A stretch of 64,000 bases of DNA, taken from the NCBI RefSeq assembly GCF_017876795.1, contig NZ_JAGIOR010000001.1, positions 4,738,501-4,802,500 on the forward strand. The letters are read 5' to 3'. This document shows, in pieces, positions 56,862-64,000 of the stretch. The position numbers and the translations under genes are program-made. The notes under the pieces are model-generated. The model was not told where the DNA came from. It was given only the letters and a program-made list of their open reading frames with translations, and did not search any database. Positions within the stretch are counted from its first letter, which is position 1. Each line of letters begins with the position of its first letter. This stretch comes from Rhizobium leguminosarum (lineage in GTDB: Bacteria > Pseudomonadota > Alphaproteobacteria > Rhizobiales > Rhizobiaceae).

Positions 56862-58754
56862 ATGAGCACGTCAAGACATCGCAGGTGGCGCAGGAAGATC
56901 GGACCCGTTTCGCGCTGGCTTCCGGCCTTCGCCCGTCTGTCGACGGTCGTCCTGCTGATCGCGCTGGCGCTGTTCGTAGCGTTGAGGGTCGCCGCACCCT
57001 ATCTCATTTCGACCGGTTTCGTGCGTTCGGGCATCGAGGACGCGCTGTCGAAATGGACGGGCTATCATGCCGAGATCAAGGGTAGTCCGGTTCTGGAATT
57101 CTGGCCGACGCCGCGCATCACCCTCAACCAGATCACCATCCGCCAGCCGCGCAAAAGCGGCGACAAGCTGCTCGGCAGCATTGACAGCCTGTCGGCCGAT
57201 TTCAGCCTCATCGATGCGCTGAGAGGTCGGACGAGCTTTCACGAATTCCACCTGTTGCGCCCCAACCTGGCGCTGACGCGCGACGAGAATGGGCTGATCG
57301 ACTGGAGTTATGCCGGCCTGCTCGCCCGCGCAATCAGCGGCGTGCGCTATGAAAACGGCGCTGAGGTGCTCGACCCCGATCTCGATGCCGAAATCGGCGC
57401 GGTAACGGTCGAAGACGGCACGCTCACGGTAACCGACATCAAGACCGCCAAAGCCTATCATTTCGACAGCGTCACCGCAGATATCGCCTGGCCGAGGCTA
57501 TCCGGCGCGATCTCGGCGGTCGTCATCGCCCGCATCAATGGCGAGGACCTGAAGGTCGATTTCGCCTCGCGCCAGCCGCTGCTTGCTTTTGCCGGCAGGA
57601 ATGCCGAGACACGGACATCGCTCACATCAAACCTGCTGACGGCGCACTTCCAGGGGATTGCCAGCATCGCCAGCCTTTCGGCCCTTTCCGGCAATATCAC
57701 CGCCAGCATTCCCGATATGCCGGCGCTTCTCACATGGTCGGGAAAATCGATCCCCGGCATCGCAACGCTGAAGAGCGCCTCGCTGGAATCCGACATCATG
57801 TCGTCGGGCAACGGGCTGCGCTTCAACAATCTCAGCCTCTCGCTGAACGAAGCGAGTGCCACCGGGGTGATGGACCTTTTCACCCAACCCGGCAAACGGC
57901 CGAAGATCGGCGGCACGCTCGCCTTCGACGAGATGAACCTCAAGCCGTTCCTCGACGCCTTCGCGCTCAGGCTCGCCGCCGGCGAGGCGGAGGAAATCTC
58001 CGCCGGCATAAGCGGGCCGCTGAGGCTGCTCGATGTCGACGTCAGGCTTTCGGCGCGGCGTGCGCAGATGGGTCTCTTCGAGCTTTCCGATGTCGGCGCC
58101 AGCATGATCGTTGCCGGCGGCGAAGCGAAATTCGATATCGGCGACAGCCGGTTCGAAGGCGGCGAGATGACCGCGCATCTGGAAGCGACCCAGCGCGACT
58201 TCGACGGCGGCGGCAAGCTGCGGCTGTCGATCCGTGATGCCGACTTCGCAGCCCTTGCCGAGCGCCTGCAGTTGAAGGGCCCGCTGCCGCTGGCGACAGG
58301 ATCGCTCGATCTCGACCTGCAGTCGCCGAAGGCGATCTGGACGACCGGCCTTGCCGACGTCACCGGCAGGCTGCACTTCTGGACAAGGGAAGGCACGATC
58401 CCCGGCATCGATTCCGCAGCGCTGAGGACGCAGGCAGCCGAAAAACCGTTCTTCCCGCTGAGCGCGGCAGCAGGCGGCGCCTTCGCTTTCAACCAGCTGA
58501 ACCTTCAGGCCGATTTCGCCAACGGCTCCGCCGAGATGCACGACGTCCATATCGCCGGCACGGCCGAGACGTTGACGCTTTCCGGCGTCATCACCTATCA
58601 GTCGAATGGGCTGGCGCTTTCCGGATCGCTTGAGTCGACCGACCCGGCCAAGGCGGCAGAGCTGCCGCTTCTGCCGTTCTTCATCGGCGGCTCATGGCCG
58701 AACCCGGTGATCTCGCCGGTTCCGCTTTTCGGCACCACACCCCACGCGCAATAA
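56862..58754 (+). CDS. AsmA-family protein
   Basis: The 630-residue protein has one N-terminal transmembrane anchor (FARLSTVVLLIALALFVALR) and a long beta-rich periplasmic part, with the AsmA start pattern YLISTGFVRSGIEDALSKWTGYHAEIKG and a C-terminal AsmA-like 2 region (LHFWTREGTIPGIDSAALRT). AsmA relatives bridge the envelope and affect outer-membrane lipid supply. ATG 56862 follows GGAGATC; the frame is open to 56847. No partner gene adjoins it. Confidence 0.85.
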   Translation: MSTSRHRRWRRKIGPVSRWLPAFARLSTVVLLIALALFVALRVAAPYLISTGFVRSGIEDALSKWTGYHAEIKGSPVLEFWPTPRITLNQITIRQPRKSGDKLLGSIDSLSADFSLIDALRGRTSFHEFHLLRPNLALTRDENGLIDWSYAGLLARAISGVRYENGAEVLDPDLDAEIGAVTVEDGTLTVTDIKTAKAYHFDSVTADIAWPRLSGAISAVVIARINGEDLKVDFASRQPLLAFAGRNAETRTSLTSNLLTAHFQGIASIASLSALSGNITASIPDMPALLTWSGKSIPGIATLKSASLESDIMSSGNGLRFNNLSLSLNEASATGVMDLFTQPGKRPKIGGTLAFDEMNLKPFLDAFALRLAAGEAEEISAGISGPLRLLDVDVRLSARRAQMGLFELSDVGASMIVAGGEAKFDIGDSRFEGGEMTAHLEATQRDFDGGGKLRLSIRDADFAALAERLQLKGPLPLATGSLDLDLQSPKAIWTTGLADVTGRLHFWTREGTIPGIDSAALRTQAAEKPFFPLSAAAGGAFAFNQLNLQADFANGSAEMHDVHIAGTAETLTLSGVITYQSNGLALSGSLESTDPAKAAELPLLPFFIGGSWPNPVISPVPLFGTTPHAQ

Positions 58755-58772
58755 TCCGTTTTCTTCGAATTA

Positions 58773-59591
58773 TCAGGCGCCGGCAGCCGCCGCACGCTCG
58801 TCCCGCTGGCGCTGGATCTCCCGGCGCTTGGTGACGATCGAGGCGCAGATGACGCCGACCGCGACGATGGCGATCAGGATCGTGCACACAGCGTTGATCT
58901 CCGGCGTCACGCCGAGGCGGACCTGGCTGTAGATTCGCATCGGCAGCGTGGTGGCGCCCGGCCCCGAGGTGAAACTTGCGATCACCAGATCGTCGAGCGA
59001 CAGGGTGAAGGCAAGGATCCAGCCGGAGAGCACCGCCGGCGCGATGATCGGCAAGGTGATCTCGAAAAAGGTGCGCACCGGCGGCGCGCCGAGGTCCTGC
59101 GCCGCTTCCTCGATCGAATGATCGAAACTCAAGAGGCGCGACTGCACGACGACGGCGACGAAGCACATGGTGAGCGTCGTATGCGCCAGCGTGATCGTCC
59201 AGAAACCGCGGTCGAAGCCGATCGCGACGAAGAGCAGCAGCAGCGACAGGCCGGTGATGACGTCGGGCATGACAAGCGGCGCGTAGATCATGCCCGAAAA
59301 TAGCATGCGGCCGCGAAAGCGCGTGTAACGCACCAGCGTCAGCGCCGCCATCGTGCCGAGGATGGTCGCGAAGGTCGCCGACAGCAGGGCGACGCGAAGC
59401 GTCACCCAGGCGGCGTCGAGCAGCGCCTCGTTGGTCAACAGCGATGCATACCATTTCGTCGAGAAGCCGCCCCAGACGGTCACGAGCTTCGACTCGTTGA
59501 AGGAGAAAACGACGAGAAGCACGATCGGCAGATAAAGGAAGGCGAAACCGAGTGTGACGGAGGCGATGTTGAACCGGGTCCATTTCAGCAT
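58773..59591 (-). CDS. potI: Putrescine-type ABC transporter permease PotI
   Basis: The 272-residue inner-membrane permease has ASVTLGFAFLYLPIVLLVVFSFNES and the EAA-type loop IEEAAQDLGAPPVRTFFEITLPII. It pairs with PotH and is last in the operon. The polyamine assignment follows from gene order and the binding protein, not from residues in the permease. Confidence 0.88.
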   Translation of the reverse strand: MLKWTRFNIASVTLGFAFLYLPIVLLVVFSFNESKLVTVWGGFSTKWYASLLTNEALLDAAWVTLRVALLSATFATILGTMAALTLVRYTRFRGRMLFSGMIYAPLVMPDVITGLSLLLLFVAIGFDRGFWTITLAHTTLTMCFVAVVVQSRLLSFDHSIEEAAQDLGAPPVRTFFEITLPIIAPAVLSGWILAFTLSLDDLVIASFTSGPGATTLPMRIYSQVRLGVTPEINAVCTILIAIVAVGVICASIVTKRREIQRQRDERAAAAGA

Positions 59592-59594
59592 GGC

Positions 59595-60506
59595 TTATTT
59601 CCCCCGCTCTTCGGCCTTGGCCTGGACATTCTGGAAGAAGACGATCGGAATGACCAGGATCAGCAGAAGGATGGTCGCCACCGCCGAGGAGACCGGCCAG
59701 TCGCGGTTCGAGTTGAACTCGCTCCACAGCGTCTTGCCGATCATCAGCGTCTGCGATCCGCCGAGCAGGTCGGGAATGACAAATTCGCCGACGGCCGGGA
59801 TGAAGACCAGCATGCAGCCGGCCACCACGCCGGGAAGCGACAGCGGGAAGGTGACGCGCCAGAAAGCCCGGATCGGCGTGCACCCAAGATCCTGGGCAGC
59901 CTCGATCAGCGTATCGTCCATCTTTTCCAAAGCCGAATAGAGCGGCAGCACCATGAAGGGCAGATAGGAATAGACGATGCCGATATAGACGGCGGTGTTG
60001 GTGTTGAGGATGATCAGCGGCGTGTCGATGATGTGCAGCGACTGCAAGAGCTGGTTGAGCAGGCCTTCCGGCTTCAGGATGGCGATCCAAGCGTAGACGC
60101 GGATCAGGAAGCTCGTCCAGAAGGGCAGGATGACCAGCATCACCAGCGTCGGGCGCAGGCCACGGGGCGCCTGCGCCATGCCGTAGGCGATCGGATAGGC
60201 GATCAGCAGCGTCAGGAAGGTAGAAATCCCGGCGATCACCACGCTCGAGACATAGGCGTTGAAATAGAGCGGGTCGTCGGTGAGGTAGCTGTAATTGTCG
60301 AAGGAGAGATCGCCGATCTTGCTCCAGAGGCCGGCCCAGCCGTCGGTGAAAGAGAAGACGGGCTCATAGGGCGGCATGGCGATCGCCGTCGCCGATACCG
60401 AAATACGGAAGACGATGAAGAAGGGCGCCAGAAAGAAGAGCAGTAGCCAAGCATAAGGGATGACGATGACCAGGCGATTGTAGAGGCCGGACGTGAGCTT
60501 GCCCAT
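59595..60506 (-). CDS. potH: Putrescine-type ABC transporter permease PotH
   Basis: The 303-residue permease has an N-terminal helix (VIVIPYAWLLLFFLAPFFIV), GMAQAPRGLRPTLVMLVILPFWTSFLIR, and the EAA loop LIEAAQDLGCTPIRAFWRVTFPLSLPGV. It lies 3 bp before potI and 4 bp after potG, so all three are co-translated. Confidence 0.88.
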   Translation of the reverse strand: MGKLTSGLYNRLVIVIPYAWLLLFFLAPFFIVFRISVSATAIAMPPYEPVFSFTDGWAGLWSKIGDLSFDNYSYLTDDPLYFNAYVSSVVIAGISTFLTLLIAYPIAYGMAQAPRGLRPTLVMLVILPFWTSFLIRVYAWIAILKPEGLLNQLLQSLHIIDTPLIILNTNTAVYIGIVYSYLPFMVLPLYSALEKMDDTLIEAAQDLGCTPIRAFWRVTFPLSLPGVVAGCMLVFIPAVGEFVIPDLLGGSQTLMIGKTLWSEFNSNRDWPVSSAVATILLLILVIPIVFFQNVQAKAEERGK

Positions 60507-60510
60507 GATG

Positions 60511-61653
60511 TCAATCCTTCAGCAGGACGCCGGCATTCTCGTCGAAGGAGACCCAGACGTCCTGATCGTAGGTGAAGGGGTCGTCGACGGAGCGCTGCGC
60601 ATTGAGGGAGGAGGCCTTGACGATGTTGCCGCTCTGCAATTTCACATGGAAGACGGTCATGTCGCCGAGATACGCGATATCCCAGAGTTCGCCTCTGGCG
60701 GCGTTGACCGAAGCGTTGATGGGAGGCGTCCGCCCGACCCGCATTTTTTCCGGCCGGATGGCAAAGCCGGCGGCGCTGCCTGCCGAGGGTGTTTCGGAAG
60801 CGGCGACACGCACGCTGAAGCCGCTATCGACTGATATCTCGACGGTGCCGTTGCCCGATGAGGCAACTTTTCCGTCGAAGATGTTCACGTCGCCAATGAA
60901 ATCCGCGACGAAACGGCAATTCGGCGCCTCGTAGATCTCCGCCGGCGTCGCCACCTCCACGACCTTGCCGTGGCTCATGACGGCGATACGATCGGCCATG
61001 GTCATCGCCTCTTCCTGGTCGTGGGTGACGACGACGAAGGTGAGGCCGAGGCTCTGCTGCAGGTCCATCAACTCGAACTGGGTTTCCTCGCGCAGCTTCT
61101 TATCGAGCGCGCCGAGCGGTTCGTCGAGCAGCAGCACCTTCGGGCGCTTGGCAAGCGAACGGGCCAGCGCCACGCGCTGGCGCTGGCCGCCGGAAAGCTG
61201 GTTCGGCTTGCGGGAGGCGAACTGCTCGAGCTTGACGAGCTTCAGCATCTGCGAGACGCGCTCTGATATCTCGTCCTTCGCCATGCCATCCTGCCTGAGG
61301 CCGAAGGCGATGTTCTTCTCGACCGTCATGTGCGGGAAAAGCGCATAGGACTGGAACATCATGTTGACCGGGCGGCGATAGGGCGGCGTGCCTGCCATGT
61401 CAGTGCCGTCGAGCACGATTTCGCCCGAGGTCGGTTGCTCGAAACCGGCAAGCATGCGCAGAAGCGTCGACTTGCCGCAGCCGGAGGCGCCGAGCAGTGC
61501 AAAGAACTCGCGGTGATAGATATCAAGCGACAGGTTATCGACGGCGGTGAAATCGCCGAAACGCTTGGTGACATTCTTGATGGAAATGAAGGGCTTGGCG
61601 GACGGATCGGTCCAAGGTGCGAAAGAGCGGCGAATATTGCCTAAAGACTTCAT
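60511..61653 (-). CDS. potG: Putrescine-type ABC transporter ATP-binding protein PotG
   Basis: The protein has Walker A LLGASGCGKSTLLRMLAGFE, signature LSGGQRQRVALARSLAKRPK, Walker B VLLLDEPLGALDKKL, and a C-terminal TOBE domain (FVADFIGDVNIFDGKV onward), as in the spermidine/putrescine class. ATG 61653 (MKSLGNIRRS) follows CGGGGAAC and is preferred over 61728, which would run into the intergenic terminator. Confidence 0.9.
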   Translation of the reverse strand: MKSLGNIRRSFAPWTDPSAKPFISIKNVTKRFGDFTAVDNLSLDIYHREFFALLGASGCGKSTLLRMLAGFEQPTSGEIVLDGTDMAGTPPYRRPVNMMFQSYALFPHMTVEKNIAFGLRQDGMAKDEISERVSQMLKLVKLEQFASRKPNQLSGGQRQRVALARSLAKRPKVLLLDEPLGALDKKLREETQFELMDLQQSLGLTFVVVTHDQEEAMTMADRIAVMSHGKVVEVATPAEIYEAPNCRFVADFIGDVNIFDGKVASSGNGTVEISVDSGFSVRVAASETPSAGSAAGFAIRPEKMRVGRTPPINASVNAARGELWDIAYLGDMTVFHVKLQSGNIVKASSLNAQRSVDDPFTYDQDVWVSFDENAGVLLKD

Positions 61654-61726
61654 ATTGTTCCCCGAAAATACATTCTTTGCTTTTGTTCTCGGCGTTTGTT
61701 CCCGGTTTCGCCCAGCCGGGATCGTC

Positions 61727-61757
61727 AAAAAAAGGCCCGGACGTTTCCGTCCGGGCC
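61727..61757 (-). terminator. Strong terminator-like hairpin between potF and potG
   Basis: GGCCCGGACG (61734-61743) and CGTCCGGGCC (61748-61757) form a perfect 10-bp stem with loop TTTC, followed on the minus strand by seven T (61733-61727). It looks like a full rho-independent terminator, placed 10 bp after the potF stop but inside the operon. It likely allows only part of the transcripts to reach potGHI. Confidence 0.85.
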
Positions 61758-61766
61758 GCGATCAGA

Positions 61767-62864
61767 TCATTGGCCGGTGACCACGGTGGTCCATAGCCGC
61801 GTCACGAGCCGCTGTGTCTTCGGATCGAGCGGCGGAACGGTGAAGAGCTTCGCCATCACCTCCGGCGTCGGGTAGATCGCCGTATCGTCGAGGACCTCCT
61901 TGTCGAGGAACTGCTGCGACGCCTTGTTACCGTTGGCGTAGAAGACGAAGTTCGAGGCCTTGGCGATCACTTCCGGCTTCATCATGTAGTTGATGAATTC
62001 ATGGGCTTCGGCGACGTGCGGCGCATCCTTCGGAATGCCGAAGACGTCAAAGAAGATCTGGGCGCCCTGCGACGGGACCGAATAATCCACCTTGACGCCG
62101 GCATTGGCTTCCTTAGCGCGGTCGCGGGCCTGGAACATGTCGCCGGAATAACCGAGTGCTATGCAGATATCGCCGTTCGCAAGGGCGCTGATATATTCCG
62201 AGGAATGGAACTTGCGCACGAAGGGACGAACCGCAACGAGGACCTCCTGCGCCTTCTTCAGATCCGCGGGATCGGTGCTATTGGGATTGCGTCCGAGATA
62301 GGCGAGCACGGAGGGCACGACATCCGTCGGGGAATCCAGCATATAGATGCCGCAATCCTTGAGTTTGGCCGCCTTCGCCGGGTCGAACAACGCATCCCAA
62401 TTGGGCTTTTCGTCGGTGCCGAGGGCAGCCTTGACCTTGTCGACATTGTAGCCGATGCCCGTCGTGCCCCACATGTAGTCGACGCTGTATTCGTTGCCGG
62501 GATCGAAGGACGCGACACCCTTCATGATGACGTCCCACATGTTGACGAGGTTCGGCAGTTTCGACTTGTCGAGCTTCTGGTAGACGCCGGCGGCGATCTG
62601 GCGCTGCATGAAGGAGACCGTGGGAACGACGACGTCATAACCCGAACCGCCGGCCAGGAGCTTGGTTTCCAGCGTCTCGTTGGAATCGAAGGTGTCGTAG
62701 ACGACCTTGATGCCGGTTTCCTTGGTGAAATCCTCGAGGATGGAACTGTCGATATAATCCGACCAGTTGTAGACGTTGACCACACGCTCCTGCGCAAAGG
62801 CCGGCGCGGCAGCAAAGAGTGCGGCAACGGCGGCGGCCGTCACGCATAGGAAGGTTGAACTCAT
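61767..62864 (-). CDS. potF: Putrescine-type periplasmic binding protein PotF
   Basis: The 365-residue protein has a signal peptide (LCVTAAAVAALFAAAPAFA) and the PotD/PotF pattern: RVVNVYNWSDYIDSSILEDF, YDVVVPTVSFMQRQIAAGVY, MWGTTGIGYNVDKVKAALG, and the C-terminal VFGIPKDAPHVAEAHEFINY. ATG 62864 follows CAGGAGAAG; the frame is open to 62948. It is the first gene of the pot operon. Putrescine is the most likely ligand; specificity is inferred from family. Confidence 0.9.
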   Translation of the reverse strand: MSSTFLCVTAAAVAALFAAAPAFAQERVVNVYNWSDYIDSSILEDFTKETGIKVVYDTFDSNETLETKLLAGGSGYDVVVPTVSFMQRQIAAGVYQKLDKSKLPNLVNMWDVIMKGVASFDPGNEYSVDYMWGTTGIGYNVDKVKAALGTDEKPNWDALFDPAKAAKLKDCGIYMLDSPTDVVPSVLAYLGRNPNSTDPADLKKAQEVLVAVRPFVRKFHSSEYISALANGDICIALGYSGDMFQARDRAKEANAGVKVDYSVPSQGAQIFFDVFGIPKDAPHVAEAHEFINYMMKPEVIAKASNFVFYANGNKASQQFLDKEVLDDTAIYPTPEVMAKLFTVPPLDPKTQRLVTRLWTTVVTGQ

Positions 62865-62990
62865 GACTTCTCCTGTTTGTTCAAAGAGCCCGCACCCCCG
62901 GACATCTTTTCCCTCTGGTTTTACACGCAGACTAAGAAGGAATTTCACAGCTCACAAGCGCAAAATCCTGCGCGCTCAATGATTTCACAA

Positions 62991-64000
62991 TCACTGGAAG
63001 TCGAAGGCGCTGAGCCCCGCCACCATCTCGTCGAGCCCAAGCGGTCTGGTCACCGGCGGTTCGGCGCGGGAAAGGCAGCCGCGCCGCTCGCAAAGGCGAC
63101 AGGCCGGACCGATTTCAACCGCGTCGAGCGCCGTCGCCTGGCCGTAAACCAGGGCCTCGCCAAGGGCGGCGTCGCAGCCGATCAGGATCGCGGTGCGCCG
63201 CAGCCTTTCGCCGAATTCGACGCTCGGCCCCTCCAGGGTGCGGGCGACCGTCAGGAAGGATGCGCCGTCAGGCATGACCACCGTTTCGGCCAGGATCTGA
63301 CCCGGCTGCAGGAAGGCGGCGTGCATGTTGAGCTTCGGACAGCCGCCGCCGAAACGGGCCTGCGGAAAGCCCTGAGCGCCCGCCCGGCGCAGCCTGTGGC
63401 CCGCAGCATCGATCTCGATCAGAAAGAAGGGGATTGCGGCCGCCCCGGGGCGCTGGAGCATGGCGAGACGCGCGGCGGCGTGGCCGAAGGAGACGCCGAA
63501 GCGCGCACGAAGAATATCGATATCGTAGCGCGTCGATTTCGTCGCCGATAGGAAGGCCTCATAGGGCATTGCGAGTGCCAGCGCCGCGATGCGGGCAAGC
63601 TCGAAGCGGGCGATGCGGCGCGCCTCGGCGGAGGAGAGCGAGAGATCGTCGAGTTCGGCATCGATTGCCGGCAGTAAAGCGAGGGTGGCGGCCTCAACGG
63701 CGATCTCGTGCGCGCGGTCGGCCGGTGACAGGCGTTCTGAGATGAAAAGCCGCATCGAATGGCGATCGAAACGGCGGCGCAGATCCGGCATGACGTGGAC
63801 GGGCAGGACACGCACCGCGATGCCGCGCTCGGCGCGCAGCCAATCCTTCAGGCCGGCGGCAAGATCGAGGCCGCCGGGGAGCGTCGCGGCAAAGGCTTCC
63901 GCCGCCGTCTCGATCCGTCCGAAATAGGCAGACCTGCGCTCCAGCGTCTCGCGCACCTCGTCGAGCGGCAACCGGCCGGCAGCAACAGGCGCATGGCCTT
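62991..64000 (-). CDS. ScfR/RamB-type XRE regulator with ImmA/IrrE and DUF2083 domains (5' end outside window)
   Basis: The visible 336 residues are the C-terminal part of a short-chain fatty-acid-type regulator. A degenerate ImmA/IrrE region (FDRHSMRLFISERLSPADRA, then HEIAVEAATLAL) comes first, then ESFGVSF-like segment seen here as RARFGVSFGHAAARLAMLQR, and a DUF2083 domain with ACRLCERRGCLSRAEPP near the end, a Cys-rich motif conserved in the family. The frame stays open to the window edge, so the N-terminal helix-turn-helix lies beyond 64000. Family members control propionate, acetate or glyoxylate-cycle genes. The region between it and potF (127 bp) shows no gene. Confidence 0.87.
   Translation of the reverse strand, partial: GHAPVAAGRLPLDEVRETLERRSAYFGRIETAAEAFAATLPGGLDLAAGLKDWLRAERGIAVRVLPVHVMPDLRRRFDRHSMRLFISERLSPADRAHEIAVEAATLALLPAIDAELDDLSLSSAEARRIARFELARIAALALAMPYEAFLSATKSTRYDIDILRARFGVSFGHAAARLAMLQRPGAAAIPFFLIEIDAAGHRLRRAGAQGFPQARFGGGCPKLNMHAAFLQPGQILAETVVMPDGASFLTVARTLEGPSVEFGERLRRTAILIGCDAALGEALVYGQATALDAVEIGPACRLCERRGCLSRAEPPVTRPLGLDEMVAGLSAFDFQ

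Overview
The window looks like chromosomal DNA of a Rhizobium of the leguminosarum/etli group. The evidence is a recognisable RirA iron regulator beside a dppABCDF operon, a Ti-type TraA relaxase, a phasin / CbrA-type histidine kinase / acetoacetyl-CoA synthetase block in the order known from Sinorhizobium, and an alphaproteobacterial tRNA-His lacking the extra G-1. Species assignment is inference.

Positions 1-25 kb are a surface-polysaccharide (O-antigen-type) accessory region. From 10.0 kb down to 0.07 kb on the minus strand lies a tightly packed operon: DRE-TIM aldolase, AMP-dependent acyl ligase, VOC protein, cyclase-family hydrolase, acyl carrier protein, AAC(3)-type acyltransferase, SAM methyltransferase, an unrecognised 576-residue protein and a DUF4910 aminopeptidase-like protein. 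The last gene is split by a 932-bp IS5-family element whose removal, with one TAA target copy, restores the frame exactly. I read the operon as a route that makes an unusual acyl group, loads it on an ACP and transfers it to an amino sugar; this is the best candidate for an undescribed system here. Next come a YdcF-like protein, a PseH-like GNAT acetyltransferase, a complete 3135-bp IS66 element (8-bp target duplication, YecA-like passenger), two family-2 glycosyltransferases, pseF and pseI for activated pseudaminic acid, and a relic of an older pseI-like gene. The block ends with gmd-fcl (GDP-fucose) and rfbCBDA (dTDP-rhamnose).

Positions 25.8-33.3 kb hold a decayed GGDEF-EAL gene, an ECF sigma/anti-sigma pair behind a TPR lipoprotein-like gene, a type III polyketide synthase with an ICMT-like methyltransferase, an FAD oxidoreductase and gluconokinase.

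Positions 33.3-43.4 kb hold dppABCDF, rirA, mmsA, a small monooxygenase plus LysR regulator, and two small conserved genes. Positions 43.6-49.8 kb hold a 1550-residue TraA relaxase and a nucleotidyltransferase-HEPN fusion, next to the 3' end of tRNA-His, suggesting a decayed island.

Positions 49.9-64 kb are core-like: phasin, cbrA, acetoacetyl-CoA synthetase, an AsmA protein, a potFGHI putrescine-type ABC transporter, and a ScfR-like regulator cut by the window end. Phasin and acetoacetyl-CoA synthetase, both of polyhydroxybutyrate metabolism, share a TGCATTGCA element upstream. In both the dpp and pot operons a strong hairpin separates the binding-protein gene from the membrane genes.
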